Assembly: GCA_947304585.1 (NCBI GenBank)
Contig: CAMZBI010000014.1
Location: 1-54,748 of the forward strand
Source: an uncultured Clostridia bacterium
GTDB lineage: Bacteria > Bacillota > Clostridia > UBA1212
DNA: 54,748 nt
Direction of reading: 5' to 3'
The position numbers and the translations under genes are program-made. Shown here one piece after another: positions 9,196-19,300 of this stretch. Numbering within the stretch: position 1 is the stretch's first letter; the number at the start of each line of letters is the position of its first letter. Under the pieces are notes generated by a model. The model did not search any database. It was not told where the DNA came from and saw only the letters and a list, made by a program, of their open reading frames with translations.

Positions 9196-11172
9196 TTACT
9201 GACTCACGCTTCCGTTCACGTCCTCCGGGGATCTGAAACCGGGAACTATTTCCTTAAGAGCGTCACGGACAGCGTCGTCCTTACCCGTGTCTATCGCCTT
9301 CTTCAGTATCTCCAGCTTTTTCTCAACCTCTTTCAGTGTCTGCGGGGTGTCTCTCTCAATAAAAATGAGTTCGTTCTGAGTCTTGTCCAGGTGCTCAGTC
9401 TTGAGCAAAAGCTCCTCATAAAGCTTCTCTCCGGGTCTGAGACCGATCTCTGTGATATCAATATCAACGTAAGGCCTTAACCCTGCAACCCGTATCATCG
9501 TCTCCGCAAGTTCAATAATCTTAACCGGCTCTCCCATGTCCAGCACAAAAAGCTCGCCGCTGGCAGCCATGGCGCCGGCAATGAGAACAAGGCTTGCGGC
9601 CTCGGAGATAGACATGAAATATCTGATGATACGCTTGTCGGTTACTGTGACAGGTCCGCCGTAGGCAATCTGCTTCTTAAAAAGAGGTACGACCGACCCT
9701 GCGGAGCCGAGGACGTTGCCGAATCTTGTGGAGCTGAAATTGACGGTATTGCCCTCTTCCGCAGCATAAGCCGCAACAATCATCTCGCAAAGCCTTTTGG
9801 TGGCTCCCATAACGTTAGTGGGGTTTACCGCCTTGTCGGTGCTTATCATAATGAACCGCTCGGCGCCTGTCTCAACTGCGCATTTTACTGTGTTGAGAGT
9901 GCCGAATACGTTGTTGTAGGCCGCCTCCACGCAGTTGTTCTCCATAAGAGGCACGTGCTTGTGGGCCGCGGCGTTAAGGACCACCTCCGGCCTGTATTTT
10001 TGGAAGATCTTGAGGAGTCCCTCGTAATTCGTAACGGAGACGATCTCTATCCTGACGTCAATGGAATCGCCGTAAATGATCCTCAGCTCCTGCTTGACGT
10101 CATAGGCTCCGTTTTCGTAAATGTCAACTATGACGATCATCTTGGGGCCCATCTTGGCAAGTATCCTGCAAAGCTCGGCGCCAATGGATCCGCCTCCGCC
10201 TGTGACCAGCACCCGCTTGCCTTTGTAATAGGCGGCCGTCTTTTCGTCAAGTATGCTCCTGGGTTTTCTGAAAAGCAGGTCGTCAAGGCTCACGTTCCTC
10301 AGCCGTCCCCTCTCGGAGCCGCTGTCTTTGAGCACGTTGTACTCGTAGGTTCTGACCTTGAATCCCCAGTCCCTGTATTTTTTGTAAAGCTTCCTGGCGG
10401 TCTCCTCGTCAAGCCCGGGCAGTGCAAAAATGATCTCGCTGATCTCGTACTCCCTCAGCATCACGTCCGTCACCGAGGACGCGTCGTATATCTTTATTCC
10501 GTGGATCTGCCTTCCGATCTTGTCCCGGCTGATATCCGCAAACAGCTTTGGCACGTAGTTCGACTCCGGATCCGATATCATTTCCTCCGCAAGGGCAATG
10601 CCCTCGTCCCCTGCGCCGAGGATCATAACGTTGCTGAGTCCGCCACGGACCTCGTGGGCCGCGGATTCCTTTGAAAGGGAGAAAACGCTCAGAAGGAACA
10701 GCAGGAACCGACCGTATGGTGTCCTAGAATTCCCGCATTTATAGGCATATCTGTAGATCATTCTGATAGCCAGTGCGCCAAGAAGGTTGGCACAGTAAAT
10801 GGAAAAGCCTCTTGCAACAGTGATATGCTGGGGAATGGGCAGAAACAGTTCAAGCACAATATAAACAGCAAAAGCGCATGCATCGGTCACCAGGAGCCTG
10901 ATATAGCCCTGGATCCCTCCGTAGCGCCAGATCTGCTTGTAAATGCCGCCAACGGCTCTCGCAAGAAATACGGGAACGCCCGCAAGGGCAACATGGATGA
11001 TGATGTCTGAAATGCCGAGAGTACCCTCTGCGGAGGTATTCCGGTAAAGAACAAGAAGAATCAGACAGGCAACCAGATAAATAATAAAATCGTATACTAC
11101 AAGAGCGGCCTGCCCTGTGTGCTTCTTTATTTTTTTTGATTTTTCACCGTTTCCGGTTGTGATTTCTGTCAT
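9196..11172 (-). CDS. Membrane CapD/PglF-like nucleotide-sugar 4,6-dehydratase
   Basis: Predicted 658-residue polysaccharide biosynthesis protein. Four or so hydrophobic segments fill about residues 20-165, followed by a CoA-binding-like domain. The catalytic Rossmann domain has VLVTGGGGSIGAEL near 318-331 and STDKAVNPTNVMGATKR near 441-458. The M-x-x-x-K in place of Y-x-x-x-K is typical of UDP-GlcNAc 4,6-dehydratases such as PglF and CapD. It should supply the 4-keto-6-deoxy sugar used by the CapF- and CapG-like neighbours. The classic FucNAc route uses soluble CapE, so whether this membrane enzyme fills that step is inference. No strong ribosome binding site precedes the ATG. Confidence 0.85.
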   Translation of the reverse strand: MTEITTGNGEKSKKIKKHTGQAALVVYDFIIYLVACLILLVLYRNTSAEGTLGISDIIIHVALAGVPVFLARAVGGIYKQIWRYGGIQGYIRLLVTDACAFAVYIVLELFLPIPQHITVARGFSIYCANLLGALAIRMIYRYAYKCGNSRTPYGRFLLFLLSVFSLSKESAAHEVRGGLSNVMILGAGDEGIALAEEMISDPESNYVPKLFADISRDKIGRQIHGIKIYDASSVTDVMLREYEISEIIFALPGLDEETARKLYKKYRDWGFKVRTYEYNVLKDSGSERGRLRNVSLDDLLFRKPRSILDEKTAAYYKGKRVLVTGGGGSIGAELCRILAKMGPKMIVIVDIYENGAYDVKQELRIIYGDSIDVRIEIVSVTNYEGLLKIFQKYRPEVVLNAAAHKHVPLMENNCVEAAYNNVFGTLNTVKCAVETGAERFIMISTDKAVNPTNVMGATKRLCEMIVAAYAAEEGNTVNFSSTRFGNVLGSAGSVVPLFKKQIAYGGPVTVTDKRIIRYFMSISEAASLVLIAGAMAASGELFVLDMGEPVKIIELAETMIRVAGLRPYVDIDITEIGLRPGEKLYEELLLKTEHLDKTQNELIFIERDTPQTLKEVEKKLEILKKAIDTGKDDAVRDALKEIVPGFRSPEDVNGSVSQ

Positions 11173-11286
11173 ACGTACAAAAGTCCGGCCCGATCAAAAC
11201 AAGCCCCGGCCGTCAGGATGAAAACCGGTACCCGAGCTTATGTTTCTCCGTTAACCGCTCAGGCACCGTTTTTTGGTAAAAGGGGC

Positions 11287-11907
11287 TCAGTCCTTTTTCT
11301 TTTTGAGTTCATATCCGGCAAGGCCCGCCTTGTCAAGAAGTACTGTTGCCAAAAGGAACAGGCCCTGTCCTGCGGTATTTATCCCCTCGCCGATCCAGTT
11401 CATGGCAGGCTCCGAGAAATCTCTTGAAGAAAGATATCCCATGCACATCATCAGGATGAAATACAGTATGTAGATGATCATTGGCACGTACTTCTTCATC
11501 TTTCCCGCCAGCACTGCAAGGCTTGTGGCAACGCCAAGAGTGCCGAGGACCAGCACTGCCACAAAAGGCATAGAGCTTGTAAAAGCCACCGCAAGAGCAG
11601 CCTTTTCCCCCTTCTTCTGGGGGAATATCAGCATGGATACTACACCAAGGGCTGCCAAAAGAAAGCCTACGGATTGCATTGGAAAGAAAGCCGCGTTAAG
11701 GGCCACAAAATCGCACACGTCAAGGGCCATCAACAGTTTCCAGATCGCCTTGAAAATGCCGGCAACGAAGACCACTATCATTCCGCCCGACATGAGAGCA
11801 AAAGCGCCTTTCGACATCATGTGGTAAAGGTCCCGCATAAGTATCAGTGCGGCAACAAAAAACAGTGCCACAGGTATAAAATCAACGATTGCCATCGGTA
11901 TGCTCAT
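11287..11907 (-). CDS. Unrecognised polytopic membrane protein
   Basis: A 206-residue protein not recognised as a named family. About six hydrophobic helices are visible, including ALFFVAALILMRDLY, IVVFVAGIFKAIWKLL, VGFLLAALGVVSMLIF and MIIYILYFILMMCMG, with a lysine-rich C-terminal tail (KKKKD). The even spacing of helices and absence of large loops suggest a small integral membrane protein. GGAGG lies five bases before the ATG at 11907. It sits between the flavin reductase and the membrane dehydratase in the polysaccharide cluster, but nothing in the sequence ties it to sugar chemistry. Confidence 0.6.
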   Translation of the reverse strand: MSIPMAIVDFIPVALFFVAALILMRDLYHMMSKGAFALMSGGMIVVFVAGIFKAIWKLLMALDVCDFVALNAAFFPMQSVGFLLAALGVVSMLIFPQKKGEKAALAVAFTSSMPFVAVLVLGTLGVATSLAVLAGKMKKYVPMIIYILYFILMMCMGYLSSRDFSEPAMNWIGEGINTAGQGLFLLATVLLDKAGLAGYELKKKKD

Positions 11908-11966
11908 ATCTGCCTCCGGTTCAGCTTATTCTTCGTCCCGATTCGGGATTCCACGGTATTACCGTT

Positions 11967-12902
11967 TTACTTGTTCTTTTCTTTGCTTCGCTTGTCGTTT
12001 ATGATCTTCATCTCTGCGGAGGTGATTTCCGTGACGTTGTTTTCCTTTGCCCAGGCCACGCATCCCTTTAAAACCGTTGGCAGGAAGATCCTCGGAACGT
12101 TGACGATCATCTCAAGTGCGCTGTCGTCAAAGTGTACGGTGGGGTCGATCCTGTCTGCGGCATATCTCACGGATGCGAGGGTCGTTTTGCGGACCGGAAG
12201 AAGTTCCGCGATCATTTTACCCTTTTTATGATACCAGAAATTTTTGGAGTCTCTGTAGCCGTAGTCCACCGGGCAGGCGGGGAAATCCTTGCCCCTGACG
12301 CCGTTGACGATGGCATTGTAGTATTTTTCCTTCATCAGGATCTTGTCCACTTTCAGGATGAAATGAGCGCCATAAGGACTTGTGATGCCGTTGAAGTCGT
12401 GGTATTTCTCCAGAACGTAGTGATCCTCGCCCTCTTTGATGGGAAGGTCCGCGTCAGCTCCGTCAAGGGTGTCCATCCAGGTGCATTCGATAACCTGAAA
12501 CGCCTCGCTGAGGACCTTTGGATAACTGCCCTCCGGATCCTCTTTGGCCCGCAGGCCGTCTTCAAGATGCATGGAAAAATCTTTCATCTTTTCGGCAGTG
12601 GTATCTCCGGGCCAACCCAGTCTTACCGCCTCTTTGAAGTACTTTTTATCGTCAGGGAAGAAGTTTATGGCGCATTTTTTGCGCTTGATCAGGTTCTGTG
12701 CGGTGTTTGATGAATTCCTGCAGGACAGAAGCATGGCATAGTAGCCCTTGCCCGCAACGTAATAAGGCTGTACCAGCGAGTATGAGCCGCAGTTCGTTGC
12801 GCCGTCATCCGCAAGAGTGCTCACCAGCACCGCAGGCATTGGAAAGAACAGAGAAGTCTGGTAGAAATTGTCAACTATCCTTAGGTCCTTAAAATCCGAC
12901 AT
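11967..12902 (-). CDS. Flavin reductase-like protein with C-terminal PCP_red-like domain
   Basis: Predicted 311-residue FMN-binding flavoprotein. The N-terminal ~210 residues match the flavin reductase/flavoredoxin fold (MPAVLVSTLADDGATNCGSYS, LLSCRNSSNTAQNL, CAINFF). The last ~60 residues (ALEMIVNVPRIFLPTVLKG, then WAKENNVTEITSAEMKII) resemble the PCP_red helical domain of light-independent protochlorophyllide reductase subunits, which is also found in unrelated redox proteins. Flavin reductases pass electrons from NAD(P)H or ferredoxin to FMN; the partner here is unknown. The ATG at 12902 has GGAGG at eight bases; an earlier in-frame ATG at 12929 has no site. It is out of place between polysaccharide genes. 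Confidence 0.75.
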   Translation of the reverse strand: MSDFKDLRIVDNFYQTSLFFPMPAVLVSTLADDGATNCGSYSLVQPYYVAGKGYYAMLLSCRNSSNTAQNLIKRKKCAINFFPDDKKYFKEAVRLGWPGDTTAEKMKDFSMHLEDGLRAKEDPEGSYPKVLSEAFQVIECTWMDTLDGADADLPIKEGEDHYVLEKYHDFNGITSPYGAHFILKVDKILMKEKYYNAIVNGVRGKDFPACPVDYGYRDSKNFWYHKKGKMIAELLPVRKTTLASVRYAADRIDPTVHFDDSALEMIVNVPRIFLPTVLKGCVAWAKENNVTEITSAEMKIINDKRSKEKNK

Positions 12903-12961
12903 TTTATTCCTCCGAAGTAAAATATACATGTTTACCGCAAAACTGCAGGTTTTGACGGTTT

Positions 12962-12990
12962 ATTTTAACTATTTTCGCATTTTTTCGCAA
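12962..12990 (-). promoter_or_regulatory. Candidate sigma-A promoter for the flavin reductase gene
   Basis: On the minus strand TTGCGA (985-990) and TAAAAT (962-967) are separated by 17 bases. The site is about 60 bases before the chosen ATG in an otherwise non-coding, AT-rich gap. The match is moderate, so this is tentative. Confidence 0.4.
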
Positions 12991-13053
12991 TCGTTTTAAG
13001 CTGCGAGCAGGTCCGTGATCGGTCCGGCAGTGCCGCCGGGCAGTGGTGATCCG

Positions 13054-14373
13054 TCAGAGTCTCCACCACACGAGCCCGGAGCTTTCGAGAACGTCCTTCG
13101 GCACTATGCCTTTAACGTCAATGAACACTTTGGGCTTTCCGTCTCTTGCGTAAAGCTTCGAAATGCCCTCAATACCCATCTCTTTATACTCTTTGTGGGC
13201 CACGGCGACAATAATGCATCCGCAGTCCTTTATATCTTCGATATCACGGAGTTCGATTCCGTACTCTCTTTGGACGTCTTCTTTTACAGCCCCCGGATCG
13301 CAGATATCGGCTTTTATGCCCTGCTCCAGCAGCCTGTTATAGATGTCCACGACCCTTGTGTTTCTTATGTCCCGGCAGTTCTCTTTAAACGTCAGACCGA
13401 GGATGACCGTTTTGACGGTTTCGGGATCAAGTCCCGCCTCTTTCATTTTCTTCACCGCGGCGTCAGCCACAAAGCGGCCCATTCCGTCGTTTACCGCTCT
13501 TCCGCCCAGCACTATGGTGCTGTGGACGCCAAGCCTTTCAGCCTGATATGTGAAATAGTACGGGTCAACGCCAATACAGTGTCCGCCCACAAGTCCCGGT
13601 CTGAAGCCCAGAGCGTTCCACTTTGTGTTCATGCCCTCTATAACTTCCCCTGAGTCTATGCCCATTCTGTCGAAAACCATTGCCAGTTCGTTCATGAAGG
13701 CAATATTCACGTCCCGCTGGCTGTTTTCGGCAACCTTGATCGCCTCCGCAGTCCTTATGTTAGACACGGGAAAAGTTCCTGCTTCAATGATGAAGTCATA
13801 GACCGCCTTTATGTCTTCAAGGGATTCCCGGTCCATGCCGGAAACTATCTTTTTAATGGTGGGGAGCCTGTGGACCTTGTCCCCGGGATTGATCCTCTCG
13901 GGTGAATAGCCAACCTTAAAATCAGTTCCGCAGGAAAGTCCCGACCCCTTCTCAAGCACCGGGACACAGGTGTCCTCCGTGCAGCCGGGGTATACAGTGG
14001 ATTCATAAACGATGACTGACCCTGGGGTGAGGTTTCTACCGATTATCTCGCTGGCGGAGATCACCGGAGTCAGGTCGGGGGTGTGGTCGAAGTTGATTGG
14101 AGTCGGCACCGTCACGATAAAGAAGCTTGCATTTTTAAGTTCTTTTTCATCGTTTGTGAATAATACGGAAGTGTTTTTCAGGGCTTCGTCGCCGACCTCG
14201 TCCGTTGGGTCTTTGCCGTTTTTAAGAGTCTCTATTTTTCTCGGTGAGATATCAAAGCCGATGACTTTTAATCCCTTTCCGGCAAAAGCCACGGCAAGGG
14301 GCAGTCCCACGTACCCGAGACCTACCACCGCAATGCTTTTCTCACCTTTTATGATCAAATCCGATAAAGCCAT
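13054..14373 (-). CDS. UDP-N-acetylhexosamine 6-dehydrogenase (TviB/WbpA-like)
   Basis: Predicted 439-residue NAD-dependent nucleotide-sugar dehydrogenase, which oxidises C6 of a UDP-HexNAc to a uronate in two steps. The N-terminal Rossmann motif VGLGYVGLPLAVAFAGKG, the central PTPIN, the KVAENSQRDVNIAFMNELA helix and the catalytic cysteine in GGHCIGVDPYY (about 260-270) are all present. The length and motifs fit the TviB/VipA/WbpA group acting on UDP-GlcNAc or UDP-GalNAc rather than glucose-specific Ugd. It starts ten bases after the sugar transferase gene ends and is probably co-transcribed. A HexNAc-uronate in the surface polymer is the likely outcome (inference). Confidence 0.85.
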   Translation of the reverse strand: MALSDLIIKGEKSIAVVGLGYVGLPLAVAFAGKGLKVIGFDISPRKIETLKNGKDPTDEVGDEALKNTSVLFTNDEKELKNASFFIVTVPTPINFDHTPDLTPVISASEIIGRNLTPGSVIVYESTVYPGCTEDTCVPVLEKGSGLSCGTDFKVGYSPERINPGDKVHRLPTIKKIVSGMDRESLEDIKAVYDFIIEAGTFPVSNIRTAEAIKVAENSQRDVNIAFMNELAMVFDRMGIDSGEVIEGMNTKWNALGFRPGLVGGHCIGVDPYYFTYQAERLGVHSTIVLGGRAVNDGMGRFVADAAVKKMKEAGLDPETVKTVILGLTFKENCRDIRNTRVVDIYNRLLEQGIKADICDPGAVKEDVQREYGIELRDIEDIKDCGCIIVAVAHKEYKEMGIEGISKLYARDGKPKVFIDVKGIVPKDVLESSGLVWWRL

Positions 14374-14382
14374 ATAAAAGCC

Positions 14383-15000
14383 TCATTCTCCGCTCTGTCC
14401 GGCGTCTTTTTCTTCTGTTTTACGGCCCTCCCGGACGCCTTCCGCCCTGAAGACCGCTTTAAAAGTCAGCAGGATGCACTTAAGATCAAATGCAAAACCG
14501 GCTTTCTTCACGTATTCGCCGTCAAGAGCAGCCTTTTCCTCTATGGAAAGCTCGTCTCTGCCGTTTATCTGAGCCCAGCCTGTAAGCCCCGGCCTAAAAT
14601 CGTTGGCGCCGTATTTGTCCCGTTCCGCCACAAGATCGTCCTGGTTCCAGAGCGCAGGCCTTGGCCCCACGAAGCTCATTTTCAGAGTCAGAATGTTAAA
14701 CAGCTGGGGCAGTTCGTCGAGGGAATACTTTCTCAGGAACCGGCCCGTTTTGGTTATATATGCATCCGGGTCCTCCAGCAGATGGGTCGCCACATCCGGC
14801 GTGCCCGTCTTCATGGTCCTGAACTTGAATAGTGTAAACAGTTTTTTCCCCTTTCCGACCCTTTTCTGGGTGTAGATCGCACAGCCCGGGCTTGTAAGGG
14901 CCACCGCCAGGGAAATCACAGCCATTGGCAAGAGCAAGAGCGCAAGCAGCGCCAAAGCAGCCAAAAAATCCAAAAGAGGCTTAAAAAACTTCAGATACAT
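14383..15000 (-). CDS. Monotopic phosphoglycosyl transferase (initiating sugar transferase)
   Basis: Predicted 205-residue membrane-associated bacterial sugar transferase that moves a sugar-1-phosphate from UDP-sugar to undecaprenyl phosphate, starting polymer assembly. One N-terminal hydrophobic re-entrant helix (about 8-38) is followed by RVGKGKKLFTLFKFRTMK, the catalytic Asp-Glu in SLDELPQLFNIL (about 92-103), MSFVGPRPAL and RPGLTGWAQINGRD. The length matches the small PglC-type enzymes without the extra membrane bundle of WbaP. It is upstream of the dehydrogenase, as in many capsule loci. No glycosyltransferase, flippase or polymerase gene is in the window. Confidence 0.9.
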   Translation of the reverse strand: MYLKFFKPLLDFLAALALLALLLLPMAVISLAVALTSPGCAIYTQKRVGKGKKLFTLFKFRTMKTGTPDVATHLLEDPDAYITKTGRFLRKYSLDELPQLFNILTLKMSFVGPRPALWNQDDLVAERDKYGANDFRPGLTGWAQINGRDELSIEEKAALDGEYVKKAGFAFDLKCILLTFKAVFRAEGVREGRKTEEKDAGQSGE

Positions 15001-15021
15001 GTCACTTTTCCGGCATCGCCG

Positions 15022-16119
15022 TCAGATGGTATTCTCCTTGAGGAACTTCTTCTTTTCGGCAATGAGTTTTTCCACTGCCAGCGAGCTCTTCTCCGAAGCC
15101 GCCTTTTTCTCCAGCAGATCCTGGGGAAATCTGGATTCCACGTCTGCAATGGCTTTTTTCGTCGTGAATATTCTCCACCTCTTGTAGACCTTCGCGTCCT
15201 CGGGGTTTTTGGCGAGATGCTCGGCAAGGCTGCTCTTGTAGTCTTCGATGACCTTTCTGTTGGCCTCGATCTCCTCGTCATACATCTTGAGACGGTTGAC
15301 GGTGGTGGGAACCGTGTTATAGGAGGCCTTGAATTTGTCGATTATCGTCTTGTACTGGGCGGAATATGGGCAGCCCATTTTTTCCTCAACGCGGTTGGTG
15401 ACAATGACCCCGTTGCCCTTGTTTACATTCTTATAGCCAACGAGATACTGGATGCTCTTTGCGGCAAAAGAGATAAACTCGATTATCTCCACCGCCAGCG
15501 CTTTTTTAACGTCTTCCAGTTCCGGCCATTTCTGGAGATTTTCCTGGGTGATAAGGTCGGCGCAGGCCTCAAGGTATTCCACGAGACGGCAGGTCCCTTC
15601 GAAGTGGTCCCTGGCGCTGTTAGCGTCCGGGTAAACGTAATCCGGCTCATGGGTATAATAATCTGCGGCAAAAGAGGCGGCAAAAGCCCTGACTTTTGCG
15701 ATAAAATCAGTAAGGATATCGCATCTGTCGTTTCCGAGATACCCTGTTACCGCTGCATTCTTTACCGCGGTCAGACCGTCTCTGATCTTAAGGTCCAGGG
15801 GTTTCGAAAGTGCAGCCGACGCAAGGCCTGCATATATGGATGCTGCCCAGGCATCCTGTTCTCCTCCGGCGATCGCGAGAAAGCCTGCTCTGGCAAGTTC
15901 ATAGTCACCGTTTTCATAGGCTGCAACGGCATCCTGAAACGTTTTCGGCAAAGGCTGAGTTTCTCCGCCATCTTTGGCAGGATCAGGATTCCCGGGTTCG
16001 GGTGCGGCGGTCTTCGGAACGTCGAGTTTTGTTCCGCAGGCTTCACAAAATACAACTTTTTTTGTGTCTTCAGCTGAAATATTCGCTCCGCAATTTGTGC
16101 ATTTAAAACTGATCAACAT
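15022..16119 (-). CDS. Zinc-ribbon protein with TPR-like helical region, unknown function
   Basis: Predicted 365-residue protein. The N terminus has a zinc ribbon with CTNCG (Cys7, Cys10) and CEACG (Cys25, Cys28). After a Pro-rich linker comes a helical region beginning FQDAVAAYENGDYELARAGF, which looks like a tetratricopeptide hairpin, then long charged helices with coiled-coil character at the C terminus (EKKAASEKSSLAVEKLI). No catalytic motif is seen. AGGAGGG precedes the ATG, and a promoter lies at 16153-16182. It is divergent from the AAA-M41 protease gene about 220 bases away, so it may be its adaptor or substrate (inference). Confidence 0.65.
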   Translation of the reverse strand: MLISFKCTNCGANISAEDTKKVVFCEACGTKLDVPKTAAPEPGNPDPAKDGGETQPLPKTFQDAVAAYENGDYELARAGFLAIAGGEQDAWAASIYAGLASAALSKPLDLKIRDGLTAVKNAAVTGYLGNDRCDILTDFIAKVRAFAASFAADYYTHEPDYVYPDANSARDHFEGTCRLVEYLEACADLITQENLQKWPELEDVKKALAVEIIEFISFAAKSIQYLVGYKNVNKGNGVIVTNRVEEKMGCPYSAQYKTIIDKFKASYNTVPTTVNRLKMYDEEIEANRKVIEDYKSSLAEHLAKNPEDAKVYKRWRIFTTKKAIADVESRFPQDLLEKKAASEKSSLAVEKLIAEKKKFLKENTI

Positions 16120-16152
16120 AATAGCCCTCCTGACAGTATTTTTCTCACTTTG

Positions 16153-16182
16153 ATTATACTATTTTAGCGCCGCCGTGTTCAA
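16153..16182 (-). promoter_or_regulatory. Sigma-A promoter for the zinc-ribbon gene
   Basis: On the minus strand TTGAAC (177-182 of this kilobase) and a perfect TATAAT (16153-16158) are 18 bases apart. The start codon is about 35 bases downstream of the -10 box. Confidence 0.6.
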
Positions 16183-16200
16183 GTAAAAAAAGGTCGTCTA

Positions 16201-16229
16201 TTGACTTTTTAAATATTTATAAATAAAAT
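16201..16229 (+). promoter_or_regulatory. Sigma-A promoter for the AAA-M41 protease gene
   Basis: TTGACT (16201-16206) and TAAAAT (16224-16229) with a 17-base, very AT-rich spacer face the protease gene. A second possible -10, TATAAT at 16271-16276, lacks a clear -35. The distance to the minus-strand -35 box is under 20 bases, so the two divergent genes share one control region. Confidence 0.6.
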
Positions 16230-16342
16230 CAAACCATGTGACGGGACGCAACGGATACTTCGATCCGGCGTATAATATTGGTCAGGAACATTCGGAAATC
16301 ATTGGCGCGAGAAAGCGGCAGTCCGGACCTCAGGAGATTAAA

Positions 16343-19300
16343 ATGGCAGATCAGAATTACAAATTACCCTGGAATCCCAAAAACAGACTCAACTTGATCG
16401 ATGACGAGTCATTAAAACGCGGTATGCAGCTCTACCGGAACGGTTTTGTTCAGGGCGTTGAGTTTGGCGACTCCGACGGAAAACCTCAGGTGACCGTAAA
16501 AGTTTATTTTGACAGCTGCTCCGCATTTCCCCAGAATTCCGCAGTTGTGAAGACCGAGAAGGTTTATACGGTTAAGACTTCCCGCGATGCTTCCATTGGC
16601 ATTTGCGAAGCCGGAACTTGCTGCCAAAACAGGTGTCTTCCGCTGGTGGCGGCATACTTGAAATACCTTGACGATAATAAAATGCTTGAAACAGTTCTCA
16701 AGGAGCGGGCCTCGTACAGGACGTTAAACAATATTCAGAATCCGGTTTACGAATTCCTCTGGGAGCCGGAAGGTGACACGCTAAACGTTATACCCCAGAA
16801 TTATATTGACGCCGCCAATGCCCTTCTCGACAGACACCTCCTCAACGTCAGACCCGCCAAGAGCAAAAACGGCTATATTTCTTTGGATTTCGACGGCAGG
16901 CTATGCCACAAATATCAGGAAAACGACCCCCGTTTCACCTTTACGGACTTTTTGCTCTACCTTTCAAGACTTGAAAACGAGACCCCCAACATGGAGGACG
17001 GGATCTCTGTGGGAACCAAGTTCAACCCCGCGGTCTCTAACTGCGGAAAGACCTGCCCCAACTGCAACTGCGAGTTCTGCATACCGGTCACCGCGGCATA
17101 TATAAGATATCTCCGGGAAAGCGGCAGGGAGAGCGATATCAAACGGGCGGAGCGGGAGCGCTTGGAATCCCCGGTAAAAATACGCTACGGCACCAAAATG
17201 CCCTTCAAAGAGAACTCCGGTACTGTTAAAAATCTTGTGGAACAGATCTCCTGCCTGCCGAAAATGGTTCTTGACGCTGCGGCAAGGCTTCTTGACAGCG
17301 GTCAGGTCTCCGTATTTCCCCACAAAACTCTCGAAAACGAGGAAGAGGATAAGAACATCATCTGTGACCTGGCCATCTGGTATTATAAAGATTCGAAGGA
17401 CCTCAACAAGGCAAAGAACGTGGAGGACTTCTTCTGCAATGACCCGGATCAGGGCGTCTTTGTATATCACATAAAGAGCCTCGACTTTTCCAGCAAGGAA
17501 CTTCCCCTTTGGGAGATCGTTCTCAGAGCCACCGTTTCCCTTGATTACCTCAGAAAATCGTCCTTCAACACTGAGACCCTTTCCTTCAAGAGAGCCACAG
17601 TCATCGACAACTTCATGCGCCAGACGGAGCAGGTGCCCGGTCTTGAAAAGATCATGCGCCTTGCCAATAACGAAAAGACCAACTCCCTCTTCTGCATCAT
17701 AGAGGGCAGCAAGGACACAGGCAAGAAAAAGATCGTTGAAAATATCGCCGAACTGCTGGCGCAAAACGGCAAGATCAAGACAAAGGATTACCAGAAATGC
17801 ACATTCGAAGAGCTTGGCCGCACCCTTATCAGGACTTATGAGCCCGCCTACCGTGAAGAGACTGATCCCTACAGTTATCCCTCGGGCCAATATTACGAAG
17901 GTCCCAAATATAACGTTTTTGAAAAACAGGTCCTTTACGTGATCACAGGGCTCCAGAAATTCCTCCGTGAGGTCAACGAAAAAGGCGTCTACGACGGAAG
18001 GCTGGAGCATATCCTCAAGATCCTTGGCCGTGCTGAAAAGGACACATACGTGATCATTCTCGGGCTCTCCCCCGAAGACGTGGACAGTTTTCTCGCCCTC
18101 GACAGCCGCTACAAATTCCTCTACGGTCAGAACAGGCTGCACCTTGAGAACATGACCACCGACGAGCTCTGCGACGCATATCTTGCCGAGCTCTCGAAGG
18201 ACGTAAGAGATCAGATCACCGACGAGGATGGGTTCCGGCAGAGTTTTGCGGAGTTCATGGCCTTTAACGAGAAGTTTTTGCCCATGGGCAATACGGAGCT
18301 TGTAAACTACCTTGCCAATTACAGCAACGTGGAAGGCAAACCCGAGCTCCCGCCCAACGCCTACAACAACAAGAAAGCCGCCCTCGCCCTTGACGAGATG
18401 ATAGGCATGAACGCCATCAAGCAGCAGATCAGGGACTTTGAGGCCTTCATGGCCTTCCAGAAAAAGGCCCAGGCCTCCGGTATCAAAGCCGAGCACGGAA
18501 ACATGCACATGCTCTTCACCGGAAACCCGGGCACGGGCAAGACCACAGTTGCCAGGATAATCGCATCCATGCTTTTTGACATTGGCGTTCTCCCCAGCAA
18601 CAAGCTTGTTGAGGTGGAGCGGAAAGATCTGGTGGCTTCCTACGTTGGCCAGACCGCAACAAAGACCGGAGACGTGATCAAGAAAGCCCTTGGCGGCGTT
18701 CTGTTTATAGATGAAGCATATGCCCTTGCCCTTGACGACAACGACAGCTTCGGAAAGGAAGCCATTGCCACCCTCGTAAAGGCAATGGAAGACCACAAGG
18801 ACAACCTGATAGTGATCCTTGCAGGCTACGAGAAGGAGATGAACGACTTTTTGAAGTCAAACTCCGGCATCGAGTCCAGGGTGGGCTACACCTTCAGATT
18901 TGAAAATTACTCCATCTCCGAACTCTCCCAGATGTACATAAACAATCTGACAAAGATGAACTTCACCCTCTCCCCCGGAGTCCGCAAAGCCATGGAGAAC
19001 GTGACCGAGTTCTTCGTGAACAGGCGTTATTTCGGCAACGGCCGCTTCGTGAAGAAGATGACCCAGGAGACGGTTATAAGACACGCCAAGAACGAGAACG
19101 CCCCGGGCTGGCAGCTGACACTTATTTCCGAGGAAGACGTGCCGACGGTGGAGGACATGTCCGTCAAAACCTCTGCCGACGAGACCAAGACCTCGGGTCT
19201 TGAAAATCTCATCGGCCTTGACGACATTAAAGACCAGATAAGGAAATTCCGCAACACCGTGGCCTTCAAGAGAAAGGCAGGTGCCTACGGCATAAAGATA

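Noticed and set aside
16964..18796. Long 610-residue minus-strand open frame opposite the AAA-M41 gene
   Set aside because: It is antisense to a gene with clear motifs, and its composition (Val/Leu/His-rich, no domain) is typical of a shadow frame.
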